From: JAUMWX01 sp023394215
GTDB lineage: Bacteria > Bacillota > Clostridia > Tissierellales > Peptoniphilaceae
DNA: 64,000 nt
Strand: one strand, 5' to 3'
Assembly (NCBI GenBank): GCA_050313995.1
Contig: JBNPMM010000001.1
Shown: in pieces, positions 6,769 through 15,371 of the stretch
Position numbering within the stretch: position 1 is the stretch's first letter
Layout: every line of letters starts with the position of its first letter
Program-made: the position numbers and the translations under genes
Notes under the pieces: generated by a model
The model's database searches: none
The model's input: the letters and a program-made list of their open reading frames with translations, nothing else
Told to the model about the DNA's origin: nothing

Positions 6769-7125
6769 TTGGCGTTTACTGAAATTCCAAAAGACCTATT
6801 AGAAATTAAAAAGAAAGTGGCTTTTAATCTTACTTTAAGACAATTAGTAGCAGTGGTAATTACGGCAATTGTATGCGTTCCGCTATACATTTTCCTTAAA
6901 CCTTTAGGCGATTTAAGAGTATATTTTACGGGAACACTTGCTTTACTTATATTTTTACTTCTTTTATATAAAAAAGATGGAATCACGCTTGATAGGTATA
7001 TGATATATAAGATTAAAAGAACTAAGTTAAATAAGATAAATAGGCATTTAATCAAAAGAAACAATTATGATTTTAATAATGTAATTAAAGAAAGTGGTCA
7101 TTTTGACCACGCTAAGAAAGGCTAA
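6769..7125 (+). CDS. PrgI-family conjugation membrane protein
   Basis: The 118-residue protein begins with the family hallmark FTEIPKDLLEIKKKVAFNLTLRQ and has two transmembrane helices (about 26-45 and 48-66), then DGITLDRYMIYKIK. PrgI proteins sit before the VirB4-type ATPase in Gram-positive secretion operons and match VirB3 in topology. The start is TTG 6769 behind AAAGGGGTG. The C-terminus SGHFDHAKKG is encoded by palindrome copy 6, as in the RHH protein, and looks like a read-in from the repeat, not a conserved part of PrgI. Confidence 0.85.
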   Translation: MAFTEIPKDLLEIKKKVAFNLTLRQLVAVVITAIVCVPLYIFLKPLGDLRVYFTGTLALLIFLLLLYKKDGITLDRYMIYKIKRTKLNKINRHLIKRNNYDFNNVIKESGHFDHAKKG

Positions 7126-7140
7126 AATAAGCCTTTTTTT
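7094..7140 (+). repeat. Palindrome-terminator cassette copy 6
   Basis: GTGGTCATTTTGACCAC (7094-7110) overlaps the 3' end of prgI and is followed by a perfect terminator AAAGGCT (7117-7123), loop AAAATA, AGCC and a T-run to 7140. The terminator stem and loop are identical to copy 2 about 4.8 kb upstream. VirB4 starts at 7169. Confidence 0.9.
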
Positions 7141-7168
7141 ATTGTAAATAGGGGGTGAAATTACAAAT

Positions 7169-9499
7169 ATGAACATTTTAAATAAGATATTAAATAAGAT
7201 ATTTGGCAAAAATAGCAAAGTGACAGTATCAGATACGCTGCCTTTCAAAACGATATCTCGGGACGGAATAACGTTATTAGAAAATAACTATTATTCTAAA
7301 ACTTTTTCCTTTGAAGATATAAACTATAAACTTATTAGTGAAGATAATAAAAAAAGAATACTTAATAATTATTGTGAGTTTTTAAATTCTTTATCTGAAG
7401 ATATTAAAATTCAATTAACATTTATAAATAAAACTGAGTCAAGCAAAAAAATTACTGAATTTTCAGAAAACCTTGAAAGAATAGAAAAAGAAGATAAATT
7501 TAATGATATTAGAAAAGAATACTCAAATCATATAAAAGAACAATTTGATAGGTCTAACAATGGCATAAAAAAAGAAAGATATATAACGGTATCATTGCAG
7601 GAAAAAAATCTTAATTTAGCAAGAAAAAAGCTTAATCAAACTGAAATATTATTAGATAAGAACTTTTCAAAGATGGGGTCAAAAATTAACCCTTTGTCCG
7701 TTGATCGAAAAATGAATTTGTTAAATGATATATTAAATTCAAGGACAGATAAAGAAGAAGTAAATATTAAAAAAGTAATAAAATCGGGAGAATCTATAAA
7801 AGATATGATCTCCCCTGATTTTATCGCCTTTGATAGAATAAACACTATGAGAATTAATAAGCTTATAGGGAAAAGTGTTTATGTAAAAGTTAATGCCACA
7901 GAACTTGAAGATACAGTCCTTCAAGATCTTTTAGCAGTTGAGGGAAATATTGTTACCACGCTATTTATAGAGCCTGTAAATTTTGAAAAGTCTACCAAAA
8001 TTGCAGGTAACGCTTTAGCTAATATAAATAAAACAATACTTGATGAAAAGAAAAAATCGATGAGTGCAGGCTTTGACCCAGACATAATTCCTCCTGACTT
8101 AGAGTTGTATCAAGAAGAAAGTAAGAATCTGCTTCGTGAACTTAAAACAAAAAATCAAAAATACTTTTTCTTAACCTTTTGCTTTTTTGTTTATGAAAAC
8201 AAGCAAGATAAGATAGATGACATTTTATTTAAGATTTCTTCTGTAGCTAATCAACATCAATTAGTAATTCAAAATTTATCCGAGAGACAAGAGCAGGGTT
8301 TTATAACAAGTCTACCTTTAGGACTAAATGAAGTAGGAGCTAAAAGAGGACTTACAACATCAGCGCTATCGATATTTAGCCCCTTTTCAGCAAAAGAACT
8401 GATTGTAGATTCTCCGGGAAGTCTTTATTACGGAAATAATAAAATCTCCGGGAATATAATTTATTTTGATAGAAAAAGCTTAAAGAATCCGGCAGGGCTT
8501 TTTTTAGGAACTCCCGGGGCAGGAAAAAGCTTCACAGCTAAAAGAGAATGTACAGATGTATTCTTAAGCACTGAAGATGATATTATAATTACTGATCCTG
8601 AAAGAGAATATGTTGAACTTGTTAATGAGCTTGGCGGACAAGTGGTTGAAATATCTTCAAATTCGACTAATGCAATTAATCCGTTTGATATTGATTATAG
8701 CTTAGATGAAGCTATCAAAGAAAAATCGATATTTGTTTTATCTTTTATAGAGCAGTTAATCGCTGGAAAAGAAGGTTTAACGGGTTCTGAAGTAACTACT
8801 ATTGATAAAGCAACAATAAATATGTATAATAAGGCATTTTTAGATAATCAAAGAATCCCTATATTTTCTGATTTGTCGACAGAACTTTCCTTAATAAATA
8901 CAGAAACATCTTTATCTATTAAAGAAAGATTAGATATTTATGTTACAGGTTCTCTAAACATTTTTAATAATTTAACTAATGTAGATCTTGCCAATCGAAT
9001 TATATGTTTTGATATTCATAAATTATCGGGAGTTTTAAAGACTATAGGCATGCTAACTATACAGGAATTAGTTTGGTCTAAAATATCAAAAAATAGATCA
9101 AGAAAAAAATACACTTGGTATTATATTGATGAAATTCATTTAATGCTAAATGATGAGAGAACAGCTCACTACTTATTAGAAAATTATAAAAGGTTTAGAA
9201 AGTATTTAGGAATAATTACGGGTATGACGCAAAATGTGTCAGATGTTTTAACAAGTAAAGTATCAGACCTAATCTTTAAAAACTCCGAATTTATAATACT
9301 CTTAAATCAATCGCCATTAGATAGAGAACTTTTACAAACTATCTTGAATTTATCTGATGAACAAATAGCTTATATATCTGATGTAGATCCCGGAGAAGGG
9401 CTTTTAGTCGTTGAAAATTCAGTAATTGCTTTTAAGGATAGATTTCCAAAATATACAAAATTGTATTCTTTAATGACTACAAAGCTTGAAAAGGATTAA
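7169..9499 (+). CDS. VirB4/TraE-type conjugation ATPase
   Basis: The 776-residue protein has the Walker A motif GTPGAGKS (residues 447-454), Walker B YYIDEIHLML (Asp654) and a C-terminal NQSPLDRELLQTIL segment typical of VirB4/TrbE ATPases. The N-terminal half (about 1-400) is the helical membrane-associated domain. It powers assembly and DNA transfer of the type IV secretion system at the inner face of the membrane. Its length is normal. The start has a GGGGGTG site; the gene is probably the main target of the upstream cassette. Confidence 0.95.
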   Translation: MNILNKILNKIFGKNSKVTVSDTLPFKTISRDGITLLENNYYSKTFSFEDINYKLISEDNKKRILNNYCEFLNSLSEDIKIQLTFINKTESSKKITEFSENLERIEKEDKFNDIRKEYSNHIKEQFDRSNNGIKKERYITVSLQEKNLNLARKKLNQTEILLDKNFSKMGSKINPLSVDRKMNLLNDILNSRTDKEEVNIKKVIKSGESIKDMISPDFIAFDRINTMRINKLIGKSVYVKVNATELEDTVLQDLLAVEGNIVTTLFIEPVNFEKSTKIAGNALANINKTILDEKKKSMSAGFDPDIIPPDLELYQEESKNLLRELKTKNQKYFFLTFCFFVYENKQDKIDDILFKISSVANQHQLVIQNLSERQEQGFITSLPLGLNEVGAKRGLTTSALSIFSPFSAKELIVDSPGSLYYGNNKISGNIIYFDRKSLKNPAGLFLGTPGAGKSFTAKRECTDVFLSTEDDIIITDPEREYVELVNELGGQVVEISSNSTNAINPFDIDYSLDEAIKEKSIFVLSFIEQLIAGKEGLTGSEVTTIDKATINMYNKAFLDNQRIPIFSDLSTELSLINTETSLSIKERLDIYVTGSLNIFNNLTNVDLANRIICFDIHKLSGVLKTIGMLTIQELVWSKISKNRSRKKYTWYYIDEIHLMLNDERTAHYLLENYKRFRKYLGIITGMTQNVSDVLTSKVSDLIFKNSEFIILLNQSPLDRELLQTILNLSDEQIAYISDVDPGEGLLVVENSVIAFKDRFPKYTKLYSLMTTKLEKD

Positions 9500-9516
9500 A
9501 GGATTGAAGGTAAATT

Positions 9517-11124
9517 ATGAGTGTATCAAAAGGTTTTAAAGTCAAAAAAGCTAATTTCAATAATAATTTTTCAAGTAAAAAAAGTTATAAAAATAGCTTT
9601 TCAAAAAATGTAGAAATTTCTTTAGCAAAAGAAAAAAGAATTAATAGTATTGAAAAAAAATATAGAAAAAAAGATAGAAAATTTGATAAGAAGTTTATAA
9701 GCTATTCAGATAAAGCAAATTCTGCAAAAGATTATTTAGAAAAAAATTCAATTAAAACTGTAAAGAAAAAACAAAAGCCTTTTAAGTACTTTATAAAAGT
9801 ATCCTCTGAAATACTTAAAAGTGATGAGGATGATAATTTGGCAACTGAAGGAGTTTTCAGAAGCATTAGAAAAGCTTCAGCTAAGGTGTCTACTCATTTT
9901 TATGAGAAAAGAAAAACCAGTAAGCAAAATTTTTCTTTAGCAGAAAAGAAAAAAGTAAAATACACGACAAAAAAAAATATTAATGACCATTTTGCAAAAA
10001 CTTTTAGAAATAATAATTATGAGTATCTTGATAAAAGTATTTTTAAAAGATTTATAACTAAAAGAGCTGCAATTAAAGAATATAAACTATTGAACGGCTT
10101 AACTTGGTCTCAAAATATAAAATTCGGGATTAGACGCAAACTTTATAATGTAGTTAATAATCTTAATCACCTTTTTAGACCACTACGACTTATTATAGGG
10201 GTTTTAAGACCTATTCTATTTGTGGCTTTACTTTTTATAATCTCGAGTGCTATTGTAAATACAATTCTTTCACTAACTTTTTCTTCAGCAAAAGAAATAG
10301 AAAGTATGAATTTAGGAGATGTAATTAAAAAAGAAAAAATAACTATTGATGAAGTGGATAGTAATGTTTCTAAATATAAAGATTTCTTAAAGTCCATTGA
10401 AAATGACATTAAGGAGCAATACAAGGGTTACTCTTATAATTCAGATACTAATAGTTTAAATAATGATACAAGTGATATCACAGCTTATATTAAAGCTGTG
10501 ATGATAGATAAACTTGATGTTTCTAAAGAGTTGTATGGATTATTAGATGAGCTCTATATAACTGACCTTAAAGTAAATGAAGCGACTAAGTCAATAAAAT
10601 ATATCATAACATTAGAAGATATTGAAAAAATTGCAAAGAAAAATTTATCTTCAGAACAACTAAAAGTATACGAGGAAAATAAGAGGAAAACAAAAATTCT
10701 TCCGGGAACTAAAACCGGTGTAGTAGTCATTGGCTGGCAAAATTCTATAACATCAGTTTTCGGGTGGAGAGCTAATATATGGGGCAATGCCGGTAAAGAG
10801 TGGCATACAGGTATAGATATAGCTCAAGGGCTTGGAACTCCCGTCTATGCTTACTCTGATGGAACCGTAATATATGCCGGTTGGAATAATTACGGTTATG
10901 GAAACCTTCTTATAATCAAGCATAATAATAGAATTCAAACGTATTATGCTCACTTGAACGCCTTTCATGTCAGAGAAGGGGATGTTGTGGTAAAAGGGCA
11001 GCACATAGCTGATATGGGAACAACAGGAAATTCAACAGGACCTCACTTACACTTTGAGTACAGAATAGATAATGAACCTGTAAATCCTTATTATTATCTA
11101 TTAGCAGGAGAAAAAAATGAATGA
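9517..11124 (+). CDS. Membrane-anchored M23 (LytM) peptidase of the conjugation machinery
   Basis: A 535-residue protein with a long basic cytoplasmic N-terminus (1-220), one transmembrane helix (about 222-253), a charged linker, and a C-terminal M23 domain. The zinc site is visible: HTGID (His430, Asp434) and HLHFE (His510, His512). It corresponds to the CD1108-type cell-wall hydrolases of Tn1549-like elements (often NlpC/P60; here M23), which open the peptidoglycan for the mating channel. It overlaps the coupling protein gene by eight bases. Confidence 0.9.
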   Translation: MSVSKGFKVKKANFNNNFSSKKSYKNSFSKNVEISLAKEKRINSIEKKYRKKDRKFDKKFISYSDKANSAKDYLEKNSIKTVKKKQKPFKYFIKVSSEILKSDEDDNLATEGVFRSIRKASAKVSTHFYEKRKTSKQNFSLAEKKKVKYTTKKNINDHFAKTFRNNNYEYLDKSIFKRFITKRAAIKEYKLLNGLTWSQNIKFGIRRKLYNVVNNLNHLFRPLRLIIGVLRPILFVALLFIISSAIVNTILSLTFSSAKEIESMNLGDVIKKEKITIDEVDSNVSKYKDFLKSIENDIKEQYKGYSYNSDTNSLNNDTSDITAYIKAVMIDKLDVSKELYGLLDELYITDLKVNEATKSIKYIITLEDIEKIAKKNLSSEQLKVYEENKRKTKILPGTKTGVVVIGWQNSITSVFGWRANIWGNAGKEWHTGIDIAQGLGTPVYAYSDGTVIYAGWNNYGYGNLLIIKHNNRIQTYYAHLNAFHVREGDVVVKGQHIADMGTTGNSTGPHLHFEYRIDNEPVNPYYYLLAGEKNE

Positions 11125-12784
11125 AAGTAAATACAAATATTTAGTTTATTTTATATTACTTTTCTTAGTAAATTTTTTTATTTACACAGAATTTGAAAAT
11201 CTAACTTATAATGGCTTGGCAACTATAATTATAATCTTGTATTTTTTAGATAAAAAAGTTAATAAGAATAATATAAGTACAAGAAAAAATATTGAGTATG
11301 GATCGGCAAGATGGGGAAGATATGAAGATATAAAAGGTTTTATAGACCCGGTAGAAAGTAAAAATATAATTTTTACTGAAACCGAGAAAATGACGCTTAA
11401 TTATAAGTTAGAAAATGTAGAATTTAACAGAAATAATAATGTGTTTGTGGAAGGGGGATCAGGAACTGGGAAAACTTGGTTTTATATAATTCCAAATATA
11501 ATTCAAATGTATGGGTCGTATGTCGTTACTGATACAAAAGGAAATTTAATAAATACCACTGGATTCCTTTTAAATGAAAAAGGATACGATATTAAAATAT
11601 TTAATACGGTTGATTTTAACAAATCTTTGAAGTGGAATCCATTTATTTATCTAAAAAATGAATTAGATATTTTAAAATTTGTAAGTTCGTTTATTTCTAA
11701 CACTACTCCTGAAAATTTTAAAGCCGATGACTTTTGGATAAAGTCTGAAAGCATGTATTTAACAGCTTTGATTTCATATATTTTATCAGAATATCCAAAG
11801 AGCTATCACAGTATGATTACTTTATTAGAACTACACAATGCAAATAAGGTAAATGAAGAAGATGACTCCTGCGTTTTAGATGAACTTTTTGATGAACTGA
11901 AAGAAAGAAAACCTGATAGCTTGGCTGTAAGACAATATACTAAGTTTAAGCAAGGAGCAAGCAAAACATTAGCATCGATATTAATTTCCGTTTCTGCAAG
12001 GCTATCAATTTTTGATATCGAAGAAATAAGAAACTTACTATCTGAAGATGAGCTAAATTTCTCCGATATAGCAAGAAAAAAAGTAGCATTTTTCATTGTG
12101 ACAAGCGACACGGATAGATCTTTGGATTTTATTACATCTATTTTATTATCACAGCTGATGAACTATCTAATTAAAGACTGTGATAAGAATTTTAATGGCG
12201 AATTTAAAAAGCCTGTAGTATTCCTACTTGATGAGTTTGCAAATTGTGGGAAAATTCCTGCTGTTGATGATGTTGTAGCGGTTACAAGATCAAGAAACAT
12301 TGCTATGAGCTTCATAGTTCAAAATAGAGCTCAGTTAAAAAAGAATTATTCAAAAAATTATCAAAATATCGTAGCAAATTGTGATAGCTTCCTTTTCTTG
12401 GGAGGAACAGAACCGGAAACATTAAAAGCAGTATCGGAGCTTCTTGGAAAAGAAACTATAAACGTTGAAAATATTTCAAAATCATACTCACAAAATAAAA
12501 GTAGTACCAATAGTAACAGTAAACAAGGAAGAAGCTTATTGACACCCGATGAAGTTTCAAATATTTCAAATAATAAATGTATTTATAAGTTGAGAGGAGT
12601 CGCTCCTTTTTTCTCAGATAAATATAAGATTAAGGAACATAAGTATTATTCAAATTTAAATCAAAAATTTGATTTAGAAAGATATATTAATTTTAAAAGA
12701 AAAAAAGAAACTGGGATAGTAGTAGAAAAGGAGGATATTTTTATAGAAATTGATTTAACGGATGTTAATCTTGACATAAATTAA
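11117..12784 (+). CDS. VirD4/TraG-type coupling protein
   Basis: The 555-residue protein has two N-terminal membrane helices (about 8-26 and 29-46), Walker A GGSGTGKT (residues 113-120) and Walker B FLLDEFANCGKIP (Asp372). Such ATPases bring the relaxase-DNA complex to the secretion channel. The gene comes after the M23 gene here, whereas Tn1549-type elements usually have it before the Maff2 gene, so the order is rearranged. The gene ends before a double hairpin. Confidence 0.95.
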   Translation: MNESKYKYLVYFILLFLVNFFIYTEFENLTYNGLATIIIILYFLDKKVNKNNISTRKNIEYGSARWGRYEDIKGFIDPVESKNIIFTETEKMTLNYKLENVEFNRNNNVFVEGGSGTGKTWFYIIPNIIQMYGSYVVTDTKGNLINTTGFLLNEKGYDIKIFNTVDFNKSLKWNPFIYLKNELDILKFVSSFISNTTPENFKADDFWIKSESMYLTALISYILSEYPKSYHSMITLLELHNANKVNEEDDSCVLDELFDELKERKPDSLAVRQYTKFKQGASKTLASILISVSARLSIFDIEEIRNLLSEDELNFSDIARKKVAFFIVTSDTDRSLDFITSILLSQLMNYLIKDCDKNFNGEFKKPVVFLLDEFANCGKIPAVDDVVAVTRSRNIAMSFIVQNRAQLKKNYSKNYQNIVANCDSFLFLGGTEPETLKAVSELLGKETINVENISKSYSQNKSSTNSNSKQGRSLLTPDEVSNISNNKCIYKLRGVAPFFSDKYKIKEHKYYSNLNQKFDLERYINFKRKKETGIVVEKEDIFIEIDLTDVNLDIN

Positions 12785-12804
12785 GTTTAAATGAATTAAA
12801 TACT

Positions 12805-12872
12805 ATTAGACAACGAATTATATGTCTAATAAAAAAAACAGGGCTTAAAACGCAAATAAAAGCCTTGTTTTT
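12805..12872 (+). terminator. Double hairpin with terminator after the coupling protein gene
   Basis: A hairpin with arms ATTAGACA (12805-12812) and TGTCTAAT (12823-12830) is followed by CAGGGCTT..AAGCCTTG (12839-12867) with A-run before and T-run after, able to stop transcription both ways. Bases 12841-12864 recur exactly at 16857-16880. As in the palindrome cassettes, two stem-loops and a ribosome binding site precede the next gene (12915), but with unrelated sequence. Confidence 0.8.
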
Positions 12873-12914
12873 TATCGGTTTTATTAAAATTAAGATAAAA
12901 AGGGGTAAATTGTT

Positions 12915-13166
12915 TTGAAGAAAAAAAATATTGATAATAAAAAGAAATTATTAGCTTTAGAATCTAAAATAAATGAACTAAAAGAAGAAAAATTATCTAT
13001 CGAAAAAATAATTCTTGATGAATTGTTGGAAAAAATTTATAACAATTATTTAGAATTAAATATAAGTTTTAAAGATTTTACTACTAAATTTAAATTTTAT
13101 ATTGATAAAAAAGAAGAACAAAAAAGAATTTTAACTAAAGAAAGGGAAAAAGAAAATGAAGAATAA
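12915..13166 (+). CDS. Small coiled-coil hypothetical protein
   Basis: The 83-residue protein starts at TTG 12915 behind AGGGGT. It is lysine- and glutamate-rich and predicted helical, with LESKINELKEEKLSIEKI as a likely coiled coil. It overlaps the DUF4366 gene by 11 bases. Small charged proteins before the CD1107 homologue are common in this element type; no function is recognised. Confidence 0.55.
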   Translation: MKKKNIDNKKKLLALESKINELKEEKLSIEKIILDELLEKIYNNYLELNISFKDFTTKFKFYIDKKEEQKRILTKEREKENEE

Positions 13167-13866
13167 TTTAAAAAAGATATTTATTATAGCATTAAGTTTG
13201 ATATTGATACCTAATTTTTCTTTAGCAACATCGGTTCCTAAAAATCAAACAGCACCTGTTAAAGTTAAACCTACAACACCTGAAGTAAAAAAACAAGAAG
13301 AAGTAATCAAAGAAATTGAAAAAGAAATAGTTAATCCTAATGTACCGGTAGAAGAAAAAGAAGCATCGGTTTTAGAGTTTAGTAAAAATAATGATGCTTC
13401 TTTGTTAGAGTCTAAAGATAGCGGAAACTTAACTGTTGTACCTGAAAAAAGACAATTTATAACTTTTGTAACTAAAGAAAAAGAAGTTTTTTATTTAGTT
13501 ATAGATTACTCAGGAAGTACTCGAAATGTTAAATTTCTTAGAGAAGTTACTAATAAAGATATGGCAAAACTGCTTACTAATGAAGAAATAGCAGAAATTA
13601 ATAAGGAAACAGAAGAAAAAGAAACTATAAAATCAGGCTTGGAAACTGAAAAAAATATAGATAATATTAATAGTAAAAAAATAGAAAAAGAAAACTCTAA
13701 TGAAAATAACTTAGCAAAAATTTTAAAAGACTATGGTCATATAATAATTGCACTTGGAATAGGATTGCTTTATTTTGTTTACACTAAAAATAAAAAGAAT
13801 AAGAATAAAAAAAGTCAAAAACAATACTACGATAGGTATGAAAATGATGAAGATTTAATTGAATAA
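13156..13866 (+). CDS. DUF4366/CD1107-family mobile element surface protein
   Basis: The 236-residue protein has a signal peptide (1-24), a proline/glutamate-rich stretch, the family core (RQFITFVTKEKEVFYLVIDYSG..RNVKFLREVTNKDM, about 95-140) and a C-terminal transmembrane helix (about 197-213) with a basic tail. This matches DUF4366 proteins of CTn/Tn1549 elements, which sit outside the membrane and are thought to be part of the transfer apparatus. The exact role is not known. Confidence 0.8.
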   Translation: MKNNLKKIFIIALSLILIPNFSLATSVPKNQTAPVKVKPTTPEVKKQEEVIKEIEKEIVNPNVPVEEKEASVLEFSKNNDASLLESKDSGNLTVVPEKRQFITFVTKEKEVFYLVIDYSGSTRNVKFLREVTNKDMAKLLTNEEIAEINKETEEKETIKSGLETEKNIDNINSKKIEKENSNENNLAKILKDYGHIIIALGIGLLYFVYTKNKKNKNKKSQKQYYDRYENDEDLIE

Positions 13867-13876
13867 AGGTAAAGAT

Positions 13877-14776
13877 ATGGAAGAAAACATCAAAGATAAA
13901 ATCAACTTTAATATCAAAAAATATATAAACCAATCTTTACTTTTAGAAGATATAAATTATAGTAATTTAAATAAATTTCAAGAAAATATACTTATAAAAT
14001 TTACTAAGAAATTTAATTTAGATGAAAAAGATATAATTAACTTATATAACAATAAGGTTTTTTCATCAATAAATGAAGGTAATTTTGAAAATAAAAAGGA
14101 AGAATTGTTGGTATTAGATTATAATTTTACTAAAAATTTTTTGGAAAATAACTTTAATGATTTCTTAAAATCTTTAAAAAATTCTAAACAAAAAGAATTA
14201 TTAATAGACAAAATAAGTAAAAATTTAAATGATTTAAACCTTATAGATTTTGATTTTATACATTCATTTTCTTGCGAAATGAGTGATATTTGGTTTAATT
14301 TAGTATTAGATGAACAAATAAAAATTAAACATAATAATATTCAAAGTTATAGATTTATACAAGGAATTTATAAGATTAATACTATTGAAGAAGAAAATTA
14401 TTTAATAAAAGAGCTTGAAAGATTTAGAGTTAAAGAATCTAATTTTAGTAAAAAATCATACAAAAAACTTAAAGAAATGCTATTAAAAGATTATTCTGAT
14501 GAACAAATTATATCATTTTTAAAATTAAATTCTTTAGGATTTGATATAGATAATAAGCTAAATTATATTGAAAACCTAATAAGAAATAATATTAATATCA
14601 ATATAATTAAAGATTATATTTCCATAGATTATGAAAAATATAATATAGATATAGATAATCTTCATGATTTAATCATTTCAAATTCCGTAGAATATGTATC
14701 AAAAATTAAGCCCGTATTAGAAAATTATTTAATCGAATACGATAGAAAAGTACAAGAAATAAGTAAAAAAAAATAG
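13877..14776 (+). CDS. Hypothetical element protein, 299 residues
   Basis: The reading frame could begin at 13859 inside the previous gene, but ATG 13877 has an AAAGG site at the right distance and is preferred. The protein is Asn/Lys/Ile-rich and helical, without membrane segments or cysteines of note. Residues around YSDEQIISFLKLNSLGFD may be a small helical repeat. No family is recognised. It lies directly before the oriT-like region, so a role in DNA processing is possible but not shown. Confidence 0.6.
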   Translation: MEENIKDKINFNIKKYINQSLLLEDINYSNLNKFQENILIKFTKKFNLDEKDIINLYNNKVFSSINEGNFENKKEELLVLDYNFTKNFLENNFNDFLKSLKNSKQKELLIDKISKNLNDLNLIDFDFIHSFSCEMSDIWFNLVLDEQIKIKHNNIQSYRFIQGIYKINTIEEENYLIKELERFRVKESNFSKKSYKKLKEMLLKDYSDEQIISFLKLNSLGFDIDNKLNYIENLIRNNININIIKDYISIDYEKYNIDIDNLHDLIISNSVEYVSKIKPVLENYLIEYDRKVQEISKKK

Positions 14777-14813
14777 AAAAATAATAAAATTTTTATTAAA
14801 AATTTTAGGGGTC

Positions 14814-14940
14814 TAAGGGGGAAATTCCCCCTTACAAGCTCTAAAAAAATTTTGAAAAATAATTTTTTTTGCGTAATTGGCTATCCAATTACTGTGCTTG
14901 CTGGTAGTGAAACTACCCCTAAAATCGCTAAGCGATTTTT
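14814..14940. other. Candidate origin of transfer (oriT): four inverted repeats
   Basis: The 250-base gap before mobC holds four perfect inverted repeats: TAAGGGGGAA with TTCCCCCTTA (14814-14834), TAATTGG with CCAATTA (14874-14891), GGTAGT with ACTACC (14903-14917), and AAAATCGCT with AGCGATTTT plus T-run (14921-14940). Repeats of this kind just upstream of mobC and a MOBP relaxase are typical of oriT. The nick site cannot be placed; the GC-rich GCTTGCTGG before the third hairpin is one candidate. The last hairpin could also act as a terminator. Confidence 0.65.
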
Positions 14941-15026
14941 TCTTTTTAGAAAAACAAAAAAATTGTAAGGTGAAAAATATTATATTTTTAACAAATTATT
15001 GCAAGAAAAAAAGGAGTAAATTTTTT

Positions 15027-15359
15027 ATGAAAAAAGAAAATAGATTCAGAGACAAAAGTATTTTTTTTAGATGTAGCGAAGATGAATATAAACTGATAAA
15101 ACATAATCAAAAATTATCCGGATACAAAATATTAAATGACTTTATAATTAAGTGTTGCGTTGACCAAAAAATAATTATAATAGATAAAGAATTTTTAAGA
15201 GAGCAAAATATAAATCTAACTCAAATAGGAAATAATATAAATCAGATAGCTAAAAAAGTTAATACATATAATAATATCTATAATGAAGAATTAGAGAAGC
15301 TAAAAAGTTATGTAGAAAATATTATAGATATTTTTGTCCAGCTTTATAATTTCATGTAG
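15027..15359 (+). CDS. mobC: MobC-like mobilisation protein
   Basis: The frame extends upstream to a TTG inside the oriT hairpins, but ATG 15027 with AAAGGAG is the proper start, giving 110 residues. The N-terminal part (SIFFRCSEDEYKLIKHNQK) suits an RHH fold and LTQIGNNINQIAKKVN is the MobC signature. MobC proteins bind oriT and assist the relaxase in strand separation. It lies 12 bases before the relaxase gene. Confidence 0.8.
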   Translation: MKKENRFRDKSIFFRCSEDEYKLIKHNQKLSGYKILNDFIIKCCVDQKIIIIDKEFLREQNINLTQIGNNINQIAKKVNTYNNIYNEELEKLKSYVENIIDIFVQLYNFM

Positions 15360-15371
15360 GGGAAAATAAAT

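Noticed and set aside
6672..7064. 130-codon minus-strand ORF opposite prgI
   Set aside because: It is a shadow of the prgI coding strand and the cassette; prgI has clear family motifs.
820..7110. CRISPR array made by the six palindromes
   Set aside because: Copies are 0.4-2.4 kb apart with genes between, and both orientations of the centre occur; no cas genes are seen.
14877..15026. Longer MobC start at TTG 14877
   Set aside because: It would run through the oriT hairpins with an unlikely sequence; ATG 15027 has a strong ribosome binding site and gives the normal length.
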